Source: Paenibacillus caui
Lineage (GTDB): Bacteria > Bacillota > Bacilli > Paenibacillales > Paenibacillaceae
Direction of reading: 5' to 3'
NCBI RefSeq assembly: GCF_019904135.1
Contig: NZ_JAIOGQ010000002.1
Location: 203,038 to 267,037 of the forward strand
DNA: 64,000 bases
Positions 35,051 through 43,692 of the stretch are shown here, in pieces. The notes beneath the pieces are model-generated. The model ran no database searches and was not told the origin of the DNA. It saw nothing but the letters and a program-made list of their open reading frames with translations. Both the position numbers and the translations under genes were made by a program. How positions within the stretch are numbered: position 1 is the first letter of the stretch; every line of letters begins with the position of its first letter.

Positions 35051-35091
35051 TTATATAGACCCACATGTCCGCTGCCGGAAAGGCCCCGCCT

Positions 35092-35910
35092 TCACCGGTA
35101 CAAAATCCAGTCGGGATAGTCCGTTATAATTCCGTCCACCTTCAATTTTCTCGCCTGTGCGATCTGATCTCCTTCGCGGATCGTCCATGCCATGATTTTG
35201 CAATGCTTCGCTTTGATTCCCTTTACGACCCCCTCGTCAAGCAGCTGCAAATCATAGTTAATGTACGATGCGTACGAAGAGATGTCGATAAGCTGGTCAT
35301 CGGTCAGAGGGTGCTGCTTGTCGGAAATAAGAACGGCAACAGGAAGATCCGGCAATAGCGCATGAATCTTGCGAATCGAGTCCTGCTCAAACGATTGGAT
35401 CATAATAGGTCCTTTGTTTTCATACCTTTGTACAATATCTGCCACAATTTCTTCGATCCCCGGATATAACGACGGTTTTTTCAGCTCTATAAGGATCCCG
35501 ACTTTACCGGAATACCGGTCCATTACCTCTTGCAGGGATGGAATTTTTTCACCAGCGTATGCTGCGTTAAAGGAGCTGCCCGCATCGAGCGCCTTTAATT
35601 CCCGAAGCGTAAAATCCTTGACATACCCTGACCCGTCGGTCGTTTTATCCAAAGTTTCATCATGGATGACAACCGGCACCCCGTCTTTGCTCATGTGCAC
35701 GTCAAACTCAATGAAGTCCGAACCCATGCTGACAGCCAGGTCAAAGGCGGCCATCGTGTTTTCGGGCGTGTATCCTGACGCGCCGCGATGAGCTACGACA
35801 TCTAGATCATTCGAGGAGAGGGCTTTTTCCGCCGCTGAAATGGCAGACCAAAGGAAGAAAACCGATAGCAATCCGAAGGAAAATAGGATGACAGCTTTTT
35901 TTCTCCCCAC
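35092..35910 (-). CDS. Glycerophosphodiester phosphodiesterase, membrane-anchored or secreted
   Basis: A 272-residue GDPD-domain enzyme after an N-terminal hydrophobic segment (VILFSFGLLSVFFLWSAISA). Catalytic landmarks: VVAHRGASGYTPENTMAAF (His-Arg and Glu-Asn), DFIEFDVHMSKDGVPVVIHDETLDKTT (in part; Glu, Asp, His metal and acid-base residues) and a final DGIITDYPDW. It splits glycerophosphodiesters to glycerol-3-phosphate outside the cytoplasmic membrane. GTG start after AGGAGACGAGAGC. It lies last in the operon with a Ugp-like importer, which would take up the product. Confidence 0.92.
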   Translation of the reverse strand: MGRKKAVILFSFGLLSVFFLWSAISAAEKALSSNDLDVVAHRGASGYTPENTMAAFDLAVSMGSDFIEFDVHMSKDGVPVVIHDETLDKTTDGSGYVKDFTLRELKALDAGSSFNAAYAGEKIPSLQEVMDRYSGKVGILIELKKPSLYPGIEEIVADIVQRYENKGPIMIQSFEQDSIRKIHALLPDLPVAVLISDKQHPLTDDQLIDISSYASYINYDLQLLDEGVVKGIKAKHCKIMAWTIREGDQIAQARKLKVDGIITDYPDWILYR

Positions 35911-35921
35911 GCTCTCGTCTC

Positions 35922-36821
35922 CTATTTGACGCCATTATAGACAAAGGCGCGGATAATTTGACGCTGGGCAAAAAAGAAAACGATCAGAATCGGCAGCACC
36001 AGAATGAGATTCCCTGCCATCAGGATGTTCCAGGTTGCGACCCCTTCCACTTCCCGGATCTTCGCGATCCCGAGAGGCAGCGTCCGGGCCGTTTCATCCG
36101 TTGTCATGACGAGCGGCCAGAAGTAATCGTTCCAATGGGCGATGAAGCTGAACAAGGCAAAGGTAATCAGCACCGGTCTTACGAGCGGCACCATGATGTT
36201 CAGGATCACTTTCCATTCTTTCGCGTTATCCAGCCTTGCCGCTTCAATCAATTCCTCCGGCACCTGTTTAAAGGCCTGACGCAGGAGAAAGATTCCAAAT
36301 GCGCTGGACGCGAACGGAAGGATGAGACCAAGATGGGTATTGAGCAGCTTCCAGGCGCTGAGCTCCAGATAGACCGGCAGGAAGATCAGCTGGGATGGAA
36401 TCATCAGCGTAATCATTACCATCCCGAACAACAAGCCGGATCCCTTGAACTGATAGCGTGCAAAGGCATAGGCTGCCGGAATAATTGTAAGCATCTGCAG
36501 CGCCAGGATGCAGACTGCAATGACGACGCTGTTCACAAAATATTGCAGAAACGGCCCTGAGCTCCACGCCTCGGAAAAATTTTGCCAGACCGGATTTTTC
36601 GGAATCCACTCGGGCGGAAAAACCATCGTCTCAGGCATTGTTTTTAATGAAGTGGAGATCATCCATGCAAATGGCAGGGCAAAAATGAGCACCAAAAGCA
36701 GAAGGCCGATGAGATTAACGGCTCGTATCGCCATGTTGGCCCCTTTGGCCATCCATGCTTCCTTGCCGGCAGATTGAAACCAAACCCGCCCCTCAGCGAT
36801 CGTGCGGTTTGCTTCTTTCAA
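35922..36821 (-). CDS. Carbohydrate/glycerol-3-phosphate ABC permease (UgpE/MalG type)
   Basis: A permease of about 299 residues with six membrane segments and the EAA loop of the CUT1 family: EELIEAARLDNAKEWKVILNIMVPLVRPVL (landmark, in part). Other marks are LPFAWMISTSLKTMPE and the C-terminal QRQIIRAFVYNGVK. I use the TTG at 36821 because AAAGAGGTGAATCCT is placed for it. It pairs with the UgpA-type permease upstream. Operon context with GDPD and GlpP points to glycerol-3-phosphate or glycerophosphodiesters. Confidence 0.9.
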   Translation of the reverse strand: MKEANRTIAEGRVWFQSAGKEAWMAKGANMAIRAVNLIGLLLLVLIFALPFAWMISTSLKTMPETMVFPPEWIPKNPVWQNFSEAWSSGPFLQYFVNSVVIAVCILALQMLTIIPAAYAFARYQFKGSGLLFGMVMITLMIPSQLIFLPVYLELSAWKLLNTHLGLILPFASSAFGIFLLRQAFKQVPEELIEAARLDNAKEWKVILNIMVPLVRPVLITFALFSFIAHWNDYFWPLVMTTDETARTLPLGIAKIREVEGVATWNILMAGNLILVLPILIVFFFAQRQIIRAFVYNGVK

Positions 36822-36847
36822 AGGATTCACCTCTTTATAAGCGGTAA

Positions 36848-37720
36848 TTAGCGATAATGAATGCGATTAGACAAAAGCTTGAAGTACAGCAGGGTCAGGA
36901 GACCGACAATGACCAGCAGGACAACGCCAGCCGCGGAGGCGTATCCGATCTTGAAGAATCTGAAGCCGTAGTCATAGATATAATAGACGAGCGTATTGGT
37001 AGAGTTGACCGGTCCCCCCTGGGTCATGATCGCGATGGTTTCGAAGACCTGGAATGAGCTGATCATGTTGATAATGACCAGAAAGAAGACCGTTGGCGAC
37101 AGCATCGGAAAGGTCAGCCTGGCAAAGGTCTTCCATGGTCTGGATTGGTCCAGGTTAGCCGCTTCATAAATGTCCTTCGGGATGCTCTGCAGCCCGGCGA
37201 TAAACACCAAAGTGTTAAAGCCGATCCCTTTCCACACAGCCACAATCACCAGAGAGATCAGCGATGTGCTGGGATGGGATAGCCACGGCAGCTTTTCAAA
37301 GCCGAATAACCCGATCGCCCAGTTGAGCAGACCGTACTCCGGATCCATCAGCCAGCTCCAGAGCAAGGAGATGGACACCAAAGAGATGATGTGCGGACTG
37401 AAGATCGCGCCCTGCACAAAACCGTAAAAGACTCCGGTTCGATTCAGCCAGACTGCAAACAGCAAAGAGATTCCAATCGTTAACGAGACGGTCAGAAGCA
37501 TGTAGACCAAAGAATTTTTCAATACCTGCATAAAGTCAGGGTCCTTAAACAGGTCGACAAAGTTTTGCAAGCCCACAAAGTTTTTGGTCGGACTGATGAA
37601 ATTCCAATCAAACATGCTTAAATAGATCATGTAAAAAATCGGATAGATGAAAAAAACGGAAAATACGAGAATGGCCGGAGCAACCATCCCGTAAGGGCGC
37701 AGCTTTTCCCACAGCGTCAT
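36848..37720 (-). CDS. Carbohydrate/glycerol-3-phosphate ABC permease (UgpA/MalF type)
   Basis: A 290-residue CUT1 permease: VFFIYPIFYMIYLSMFDWNF near the N-terminus and the EAA loop KDIYEAANLDQSRPWKTFARLTFPML (in part). Six membrane helices are apparent, ending KLLSNRIHYR. Starts with a run GGGGGGAAGTAAA before ATG. The ATPase gene ends one base upstream, so the two are tightly coupled. Confidence 0.9.
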   Translation of the reverse strand: MTLWEKLRPYGMVAPAILVFSVFFIYPIFYMIYLSMFDWNFISPTKNFVGLQNFVDLFKDPDFMQVLKNSLVYMLLTVSLTIGISLLFAVWLNRTGVFYGFVQGAIFSPHIISLVSISLLWSWLMDPEYGLLNWAIGLFGFEKLPWLSHPSTSLISLVIVAVWKGIGFNTLVFIAGLQSIPKDIYEAANLDQSRPWKTFARLTFPMLSPTVFFLVIINMISSFQVFETIAIMTQGGPVNSTNTLVYYIYDYGFRFFKIGYASAAGVVLLVIVGLLTLLYFKLLSNRIHYR

Positions 37721-37721
37721 T

Positions 37722-38792
37722 TTACTTCCCCCCTACGAAAGACAGGCTTTTCTCCCGCGCTTCAATCCCGCGGATTCGCTGTCCGTCCGGAGCAAAATAA
37801 TAAAGCTGCTCATAAGGGATGGTCACCTTAATTTGGCTGTTCATCTCCATCGGCTCAAGGAAGGTCTTGACGAAGAAGACTCCTGCCTTCGACTTGATTT
37901 GATAAATGGTTTCTGCCCCCAGGCTCTCACGGGTCACGATCTCTCCGTCCAACGTAAACCCTTCCCGGTGAAGATCCTGCTTCATCAGTACATGTTCCGG
38001 CCGGAAACCCAAATAGCCGATCCGCTCGGCAGCCGGGATATGAAGTCCCTGCACTTCGCTGAAATTCAGGATGTTCATGGCGGGAGTGCCGATAAACTGG
38101 GCGGTAAAAAGATTTTCCGGATCGCCGTACAGTTTTGCAGGGGAAGCGGCCTGCTGAATGACGCCTTGATTCATAACAACGATGACATCCCCCATCGACA
38201 TCGCTTCCACCTGATCATGGGTTACGTAAACAAATGTGGTTCCGAGCCTCCGGTGAAGCTGAATCAGCTCGGTTCTCATCTGATTGCGCAGCTTGGCGTC
38301 CAGATTGGAGAGCGGCTCGTCAAGAATGAATACTTTCGGCTGCTTCACCATGGCCCGGGCCAGGGCTACTCTTTGGCGTTGTCCCCCGGAGAGCATTTGC
38401 GGCTTTTTATTGAGATAAGACGTTAACCCCACGATCTCAGAGATGTCGTGAATCAAGGTATCCCGTTCCTGCTTAGGTACCTTTCTGTTTTTCAATCCGA
38501 ATTCAATATTCTCGCGCACCGTCATCGTTGGATAGAGAGCGTAATTCTGAAAGACCATCGCCACATCGCGAAGTCCGGGGGCAATGTGGTTCACGGAGCG
38601 GCCGCCGATGAGGATGTCCCCGCTCGTTTGTTTGTCGAGCCCGGCAATCATTCTCAAGGTGGTAGATTTCCCGCAGCCCGACGGGCCGACCAATACCGTG
38701 AACGATCCGTCTTCAATGGTGAGGTTCAGGTTCTTGATGACTTCTTCGTCCTTGAACTTTTTTCCGATATTCTTCAATTCAATTTTCGCCAT
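37722..38792 (-). CDS. ABC transporter ATP-binding protein (UgpC/MsmX type)
   Basis: A 356-residue ATPase: Walker A VGPSGCGKST, Q-loop MVFQNYALYPTM, signature LSGGQRQRVALARA, Walker B VFILDEPLSNLDA and H-loop VTHDQVEAMSM. A C-terminal TOBE-type regulatory domain (GFRPEHVLM, FLEPMEMNSQIKVTIP) is present. It energises the two neighbouring permeases. Start chosen at the second of two adjacent ATG codons (38792; 38795 equally possible) after GAAGGGAGAG. Having its own ATPase, the system need not borrow MsmX. Confidence 0.92.
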   Translation of the reverse strand: MAKIELKNIGKKFKDEEVIKNLNLTIEDGSFTVLVGPSGCGKSTTLRMIAGLDKQTSGDILIGGRSVNHIAPGLRDVAMVFQNYALYPTMTVRENIEFGLKNRKVPKQERDTLIHDISEIVGLTSYLNKKPQMLSGGQRQRVALARAMVKQPKVFILDEPLSNLDAKLRNQMRTELIQLHRRLGTTFVYVTHDQVEAMSMGDVIVVMNQGVIQQAASPAKLYGDPENLFTAQFIGTPAMNILNFSEVQGLHIPAAERIGYLGFRPEHVLMKQDLHREGFTLDGEIVTRESLGAETIYQIKSKAGVFFVKTFLEPMEMNSQIKVTIPYEQLYYFAPDGQRIRGIEAREKSLSFVGGK

Positions 38793-38821
38793 CATGGTCT
38801 CTCCCTTCGTCAAGCTTTATG

Positions 38822-39694
38822 TCAAGCTTTATAACGTACAGTTTCTTCCTCTTTGGCTTGCTGAATATCGTTCAGAAGCTGGACCAGCTCGTCTAAGGAA
38901 TGGAGGCGCAAATCCAAACGTTCAAGTTCAACGCTCGAATAAGGGGAAATGTAGCAGGTTCTGCCGCCCATGCGCTTCACAGGATAAAGGTCGTTCCACG
39001 GGTTATCCCCGATCGACAAGATCTCATGAGGCTGATATCCTTGATCCAGCAGCGATTGAAAGAACTTTTGGATTCCCTGCGGCTTATCCGCGCCGCAATG
39101 GATTTCATCAAAATACGAAATGATCTTCATGTACTCCAGGAAGTCGATGCCGGATTGTTCGTTGCTGTTGGTCATCAGTATTTTTTTGTCAACCGCATCC
39201 GTCGTTCGAATCGCTTCAAACAGCTCGTTGTGGCAGGAGAACTGATAAGGTTCGAGAATCATTTCTTCGCGGACCCGGTCATAAGCCTTGATCAGCTTTT
39301 CTTTCGAAATCTTGAACTTTTGACTAATCGCCTCGACAATTCCCCATGGATCACCCATATAATGATGGCCGGGATCGTCAAGCGAAAGTTGCCCGTACCG
39401 CTTCATAAACTCCTGCTGGTCTACCGTTTCACCTTCCCACGTAAGGGCCTCTACAAAACGGCCTCCATCATGCACCAGCACTACATTGTCCTCATGATGA
39501 CAGAAATGGCCCAATTTGACCGCGTGCTCTCCGGACAAAATGCTGGCCGCCTCCCGTATGGCGGCTTCCGTCTCGGCTTCCAATTCCGTTCCTTCGAGCA
39601 GGTAGCGGATGTACCTATCCATAAAGGAATCTTCCTGATACAAAGTTCCATCCATATCAAATACAATCACTTTTATCTCAGCTAACCCGTTCAT
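38822..39694 (-). CDS. HAD-family phosphatase
   Basis: A protein of about 290 residues with the HAD motif I VIVFDMDGTLYQED, motif II ILMTNSNEQS, Lys region CGADKPQGIQKFFQ and motif III ILSIGDNPWND. A helical cap lies between motifs I and II. HAD enzymes in Ugp-like operons may dephosphorylate glycerol-3-phosphate or a sugar phosphate. The start could also be ATG 39724 (MATDREAVYG extension). It lies between the binding-protein gene and the ATPase gene. Confidence 0.82.
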   Translation of the reverse strand: MNGLAEIKVIVFDMDGTLYQEDSFMDRYIRYLLEGTELEAETEAAIREAASILSGEHAVKLGHFCHHEDNVVLVHDGGRFVEALTWEGETVDQQEFMKRYGQLSLDDPGHHYMGDPWGIVEAISQKFKISKEKLIKAYDRVREEMILEPYQFSCHNELFEAIRTTDAVDKKILMTNSNEQSGIDFLEYMKIISYFDEIHCGADKPQGIQKFFQSLLDQGYQPHEILSIGDNPWNDLYPVKRMGGRTCYISPYSSVELERLDLRLHSLDELVQLLNDIQQAKEEETVRYKA

Positions 39695-39820
39695 TCCATA
39701 CACCGCCTCTCTGTCAGTTGCCATGCTGTAACCCCGAAAGCCGCAAGCGATATAGGAAGGCCGACTTTTCGAAACTGGAAGTCAGCTCTTCCTTACGTCA
39801 TTGGAGCTTTTAAGCCTGAT

Positions 39821-41113
39821 TTATTTCTTCAGAAGACTGTTTGCTTTTTCCGCAGCTTCATTCAAGGCCTCTTGCGGCGTTACGTTCGGATCAAGAATGG
39901 CTTTCTCAATGGAGGATCTTACGATCTTCGCCACTTCCGGATATGCATTCTCCATCGGGCGCGGTCTCGCATATTCGAGTTGATCCACTGCTACTTTGTA
40001 TTGCGGAAATTCTTTGAAATGCTGCTGCAATTCTTCGCTTTCTACAGCGCTGACGCGGGTAGGCAGGTAGCCGACGTGTTTATGCTGATAAATGGTGTTC
40101 TCTTTGGAAGTCATAAATTTGATAAATGCCCAAGCCGCCTCTTTCTCTTCATCGCTAAGCTTGGAGGTCATGACCAATTGGCAGCCCCCGGTCGGAACGC
40201 CGTACGACTTGTTCGCAGGCATAAACGCAGTTGCCATTTCAAAGTTGTTCCCCTTGGCAATTTCAATGGCCGCCGAAACGCCTGCGGTTGAACCGAACTT
40301 GAAGGCGGAAAGCTGGTTTGCCCAATCCTTGTCCGCGTTAGCGCCTGCTTCATTACCTACCGTGATCTTCATAAGCCCGTCCATAGATAATTTCTTCCAG
40401 AACTCAACCGGAGCAACCCCTTCAGGTGAGTTAAAGGCTGCGCTTTTTCCGTCATCGGACAGCATTTGTCCGCCGCTTTGAGCAACGAACCCTTCGTAAA
40501 ACCAGATATCAGCAGGCATAGAGATCGCTGTCTTTCCTTTCTCTTTCAGGACACGCGCATATTGTTCGAATTCTTGCCAGTTCTTCGGACCGGCCGGATT
40601 GAGTCCCGCTTCCTTCAGCATGGAGACATTCTTATAAAGAATCGGGGTGCTGCGCATGAAAGGCAGACCATAAAGCTTGTCGTTGACGTAGGCGTTGCCC
40701 ATGAGGCCTTTGATGAAATCATCCATCTTGACTTGATCCTTATCCCGCTCGGCAAAAGGAGTCAGCTCTTCCAGCATGCCGCTGTTTGCAAATACTCCGG
40801 TGGATGCGATCTCCAGATCGGATACCGCAGGCGCGTTTCCTGCCGCGAATGCAGCTTGAACTTTAGCGTGAAGATCGTCGTAATTGCCCTGGTGCTCCCC
40901 AATAACTTTATAGCGGTCCTGCGATTTGTTGAACTCATCTACTAAATGGAGCTTGGCTTCTTCAATTTTGTCCCCAAACGCGTACCAATACTTGATGGTA
41001 ATCTTGTCCTTTCCTTCAGCGGCGGACGATGTTGAGGCGCTGTCCTTTCCGCATGCCGCCAGTGAAACCGCCATTAGGGCTGCAAGTGTGAGCAAACTCA
41101 TTTTCTTAAACAT
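39821..41113 (-). CDS. Extracellular solute-binding lipoprotein (UgpB-like)
   Basis: A 430-residue family 1 solute-binding protein with a lipoprotein signal peptide, MFKKMSLLTLAALMAVSLAACGKD (lipobox LAAC, in part). The domain shows ITIKYWYAFGD, VDEFNKSQDRYKVIGEHQGNYDDL (in part) and MRSTPILYKNVSMLKEAGL. This layout matches the glycerol-3-phosphate/glycerophosphocholine binding proteins. Starts after GAGGAGGGTTTAC at 41113. It is the first gene after the terminator-like hairpin at 41139, so it opens the transport operon. Confidence 0.9.
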   Translation of the reverse strand: MFKKMSLLTLAALMAVSLAACGKDSASTSSAAEGKDKITIKYWYAFGDKIEEAKLHLVDEFNKSQDRYKVIGEHQGNYDDLHAKVQAAFAAGNAPAVSDLEIASTGVFANSGMLEELTPFAERDKDQVKMDDFIKGLMGNAYVNDKLYGLPFMRSTPILYKNVSMLKEAGLNPAGPKNWQEFEQYARVLKEKGKTAISMPADIWFYEGFVAQSGGQMLSDDGKSAAFNSPEGVAPVEFWKKLSMDGLMKITVGNEAGANADKDWANQLSAFKFGSTAGVSAAIEIAKGNNFEMATAFMPANKSYGVPTGGCQLVMTSKLSDEEKEAAWAFIKFMTSKENTIYQHKHVGYLPTRVSAVESEELQQHFKEFPQYKVAVDQLEYARPRPMENAYPEVAKIVRSSIEKAILDPNVTPQEALNEAAEKANSLLKK

Positions 41114-41138
41114 GTAAACCCTCCTCATGAATGTAGTG

Positions 41139-41198
41139 AAAAAAGAAGAAACCTTATTCGAACCGCTGGCGTGTCCGCCGGCAGTTTGATAAGGTTTC
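41139..41198 (-). terminator. Intrinsic terminator in the leader of the ugpB-like gene, candidate GlpP-controlled attenuator
   Basis: On the minus strand GAAACCTTAT pairs with ATAAGGTTTC, and GCCGGCG/CGCCAGC extends the stem; a run TTCTTTTTTC follows. It ends only 26 bases before the binding-protein ATG and follows glpP by about 90 bases. It can be the end of the phosphoesterase-glpP transcript, or an attenuator opened by GlpP, as in the glpD leader of B. subtilis. Confidence 0.75.
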
Positions 41199-41287
41199 TC
41201 CTAAGCTCCACCTGTTAGCTATTTACTTGTTACTCTCATCATATCGCCTGTTTATCAACAGAGTATTAAGCGGTTATCAGAATTGCG

Positions 41288-41923
41288 TTAACAATTTAAA
41301 GCGATGTCCCGGTGATTCGCGTCGATAGAAGACAACGTTTCGCGCCAGAGCTCCGGTTTAGATGAAGAAACCGCAGTTGCGCCATATCTGATGCATTCGA
41401 GGGTCTCGCTTCGTGCTGACAGCAGCCCCCCGGAAATGATCGGGACCGACGTGAAGCTCTTCACCGTTTCGATCATTTGCGGAATGCGTGCTGGCATAAC
41501 CTCGATAATGTCCGGCTCTACCTGCTCAAGGCTTTTGGCCATGTTATCCAGCACCTCGGTATCCACGAGAAAGAAACGCTGGATCGTAATCAGGCCCATT
41601 TTCTTCACGTTTTTTACAACGTTTGTCTTCGTCGTGATGATGCCTGTTGGTTGAATCGCCTTGGCCAAGTATTCAAGACCGTAGCAGTCGGTGCTTAACC
41701 CCCCGATCTTCTCCAAATGCAGGAAGACAGGGACGTGATGCGCTTTGAACAAGTCCACATATCCTTTAATGACACCAATGTGGCCGGTAAGCAGGAACAC
41801 GCCGCTTAACTGATTACGAAGGGATAAAGCCGTCTCGATTTGTTTCGGGTTCTTGATGGAAGCGATCATCCGGTGCGTTTTTAATCGATCGAAGAACACC
41901 TCTTCATCTCTTCGTTTCTTCAC
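41288..41923 (-). CDS. glpP: Glycerol-3-phosphate-responsive antiterminator GlpP
   Basis: A 211-residue GlpP: HRMIASIKNPKQIETAL, GVFLLTGHIGVIKGYVDLFK, HVPVFLHLEKIGGLSTDCYGLEYLA (in part), GIITTKTNVVKNVKKMGL and IIEVMPARIPQMIETVKSF. It binds glycerol-3-phosphate and leader RNA to prevent termination. I use GTG 41923, seven bases after AGGAGGT; the ATG at 41929 touches the ribosome site. It overlaps the stop of the upstream phosphoesterase. Its presence identifies the downstream importer as glycerol-3-phosphate linked. Confidence 0.93.
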   Translation of the reverse strand: MKKRRDEEVFFDRLKTHRMIASIKNPKQIETALSLRNQLSGVFLLTGHIGVIKGYVDLFKAHHVPVFLHLEKIGGLSTDCYGLEYLAKAIQPTGIITTKTNVVKNVKKMGLITIQRFFLVDTEVLDNMAKSLEQVEPDIIEVMPARIPQMIETVKSFTSVPIISGGLLSARSETLECIRYGATAVSSSKPELWRETLSSIDANHRDIALNC

Positions 41924-41925
41924 TG

Positions 41926-42771
41926 TCATACCTCCTGATTGACTGCTGTCCGTAAGCTGATCGTGCCTTCACGTTCCAATTCTTTACCGCGCGCATCAGG
42001 ATTTGGCGTAAAGTGGTTCATATGTTTGTGCAGAACAGGTGCATGCTTCGTTAGAATCTCGTCTGCGACATCAAGAGCCGAAATTCGAATCTCCTCCTGG
42101 CCAACTTCTACTATTCGAAAAGCTTGCTGATCAAGACAAGCAGACAATTGGACAAATGTCCAGTTTTTCTGCCGGACAATCGAATCGACATGCGTATGAC
42201 CGTTAAAATAGATTCCCGTTCCTTGCTTCTGCCCCAGCACCTGCCACATGTCAATGTCCGGATGAATGGAACCTTTTTCAGCGTCGGATCCTTTCGTTGT
42301 GTTAAATACCGGATGATGGGCAAACACCAAAAGCGGCTTAGTTCCAGATGCCCTTACAACCCCTTCCAACCACTGCAGCTGTTCTTCGTCAACATGCCCT
42401 CCCCAATCGGCGTAGTCCATTTCCTTTGCGGTATCGAGAAAAGCCAGCACCGCACGCTCGGTTTCAATCGAATGGTACCGGGCTTGTCCGGTAATTTGGA
42501 GGACTTCATTTCTTGTTTGAGCATACAGATCATGATTTCCCAGTACCTGATAGAACGTTCTTTCTTTATTCTCTAACAGCTTATAAACATTTCGCAGTTC
42601 CGTGGCTGTTCCATAATTGGTCAAATCTCCAAGAGCAATATGAACATCGGCATCAACCTCCAAAAAGCGTCCAAGCAAGGTTCGATAGAAGGCATCGCTT
42701 GCTTCAAGCCATCCCGGGACCCCTTCGTCCAGACCGTGGAAATGTAAATCCCCCATCAGAACAAGTTTCAT
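41926..42771 (-). CDS. Cytosolic calcineurin-like metallophosphoesterase
   Basis: A 281-residue protein with motif I LMGDLHFHG (GDxH), VHIALGDLTNYG, TFYQVLGNHDLYA (GNHD), VFAHHPVF and YFNGHTHVDS (GHTH). No signal peptide. Related enzymes include 3',5'-cAMP phosphodiesterase CpdA and glycerophosphodiesterase GpdQ. In this operon, a glycerophosphodiesterase role inside the cell is likely. Starts after GAGAGGAGAGAGCATA and is coupled to glpP. Confidence 0.85.
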   Translation of the reverse strand: MKLVLMGDLHFHGLDEGVPGWLEASDAFYRTLLGRFLEVDADVHIALGDLTNYGTATELRNVYKLLENKERTFYQVLGNHDLYAQTRNEVLQITGQARYHSIETERAVLAFLDTAKEMDYADWGGHVDEEQLQWLEGVVRASGTKPLLVFAHHPVFNTTKGSDAEKGSIHPDIDMWQVLGQKQGTGIYFNGHTHVDSIVRQKNWTFVQLSACLDQQAFRIVEVGQEEIRISALDVADEILTKHAPVLHKHMNHFTPNPDARGKELEREGTISLRTAVNQEV

Positions 42772-42968
42772 TATGCTCTCTCCTCTCGCGTTTCTTTAGG
42801 ATATCGGTTTCGATATTTTCAGCATAGTTCATAAATGATAAGAGAGAGTAAAAACTAAATAAAAGTTTTGTAAGGAAACAGAGTTTCCTTATTTTTCCTT
42901 GCATGGATGCGTAAGGCCCGAGGTAAATTAAGCCTTATCCTATAGAATGAGGTGGTGTGGTTAATCTC

Positions 42969-43616
42969 ATGTATTTGTCTCCCCATTTGTATCACCGGAT
43001 TGTGCGCCCGCGATGGTTCACCAATAAATATATTCATGAGCACATCAAAAAGCTCACATCACTCGAGAACAGAAGTGTTCTTGATTTTGGCTGCGGTACA
43101 GGGGCAAACTGTACACTATGCGATGCGGATCGTTATTATGGCCTTGATCCGGATGCCCAAAGAATACAATTTGCCAGACGGCTGCATCCGAAGCATATCT
43201 TTATGGTGTTTGACGAGGAGCGTATTCCGATACCGGATCAGTTCATCGATCTCATCTTGGTCATCGCAGTGCTTCACCATATCCCGAACGAGCAAATTAC
43301 CGCATATTTGCAAGAGTTCCGCAGAGTGCTAAAGCCCGGAGGAAAGATGATTATCATTGAGCCGTATTTAAGTCCGCGGCACAAATTCAACAACTGGTTT
43401 ATGAACCGGTATGACGACGGTGAGTTTATTCGCAGCGAGGATGATTACTTGCAGCTGTTCCAAGGGCAGCAGTTCGAGCACAATGTGATCAAAAAATTCA
43501 GAAAATGCTTCTTCTACAACGAAATTTTGTTTACCGCCGCACCGGAGGGAAGTCAGCTGCAAGACATGCAGGCGAAACTGCCTCTGTCTAACCTAAGAGC
43601 CAACACTGTACGTTAA
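42969..43616 (+). CDS. Class I SAM-dependent methyltransferase
   Basis: A protein of about 215 residues with the SAM motif VLDFGCGTGANCTLC, YGLDPDAQRIQFA, then DLILVIAVLHHIP and the post-II segment FRRVLKPGGKMIIIEPY. Small-molecule or lipid methyltransferase, substrate unknown. Transcribed opposite to the GlpP operon. The start is uncertain: GTG 42957 is too close to GAGGTG and ATG 42969 is 14 bases away. A strong hairpin follows it. Confidence 0.85.
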   Translation: MYLSPHLYHRIVRPRWFTNKYIHEHIKKLTSLENRSVLDFGCGTGANCTLCDADRYYGLDPDAQRIQFARRLHPKHIFMVFDEERIPIPDQFIDLILVIAVLHHIPNEQITAYLQEFRRVLKPGGKMIIIEPYLSPRHKFNNWFMNRYDDGEFIRSEDDYLQLFQGQQFEHNVIKKFRKCFFYNEILFTAAPEGSQLQDMQAKLPLSNLRANTVR

Positions 43617-43633
43617 ATCAACGTATGGAAAAA

Positions 43634-43677
43634 AGGGGCGTCCCGTAAGTTATCAAAACTTACTTGGGACAGCCCCT
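43634..43677. terminator. Perfect bidirectional terminator between convergent genes
   Basis: AGGGGCGTCCCGTAAGT at 43634 pairs with ACTTACTTGGGACAGCCCCT ending at 43677, with AAAAAA before and TCTTCATT after. It lies between the methyltransferase and the end of the convergent dehydratase operon, 16 bases from the latter's stop. Confidence 0.88.
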
Positions 43678-43692
43678 CTTCATTATGTTCCG

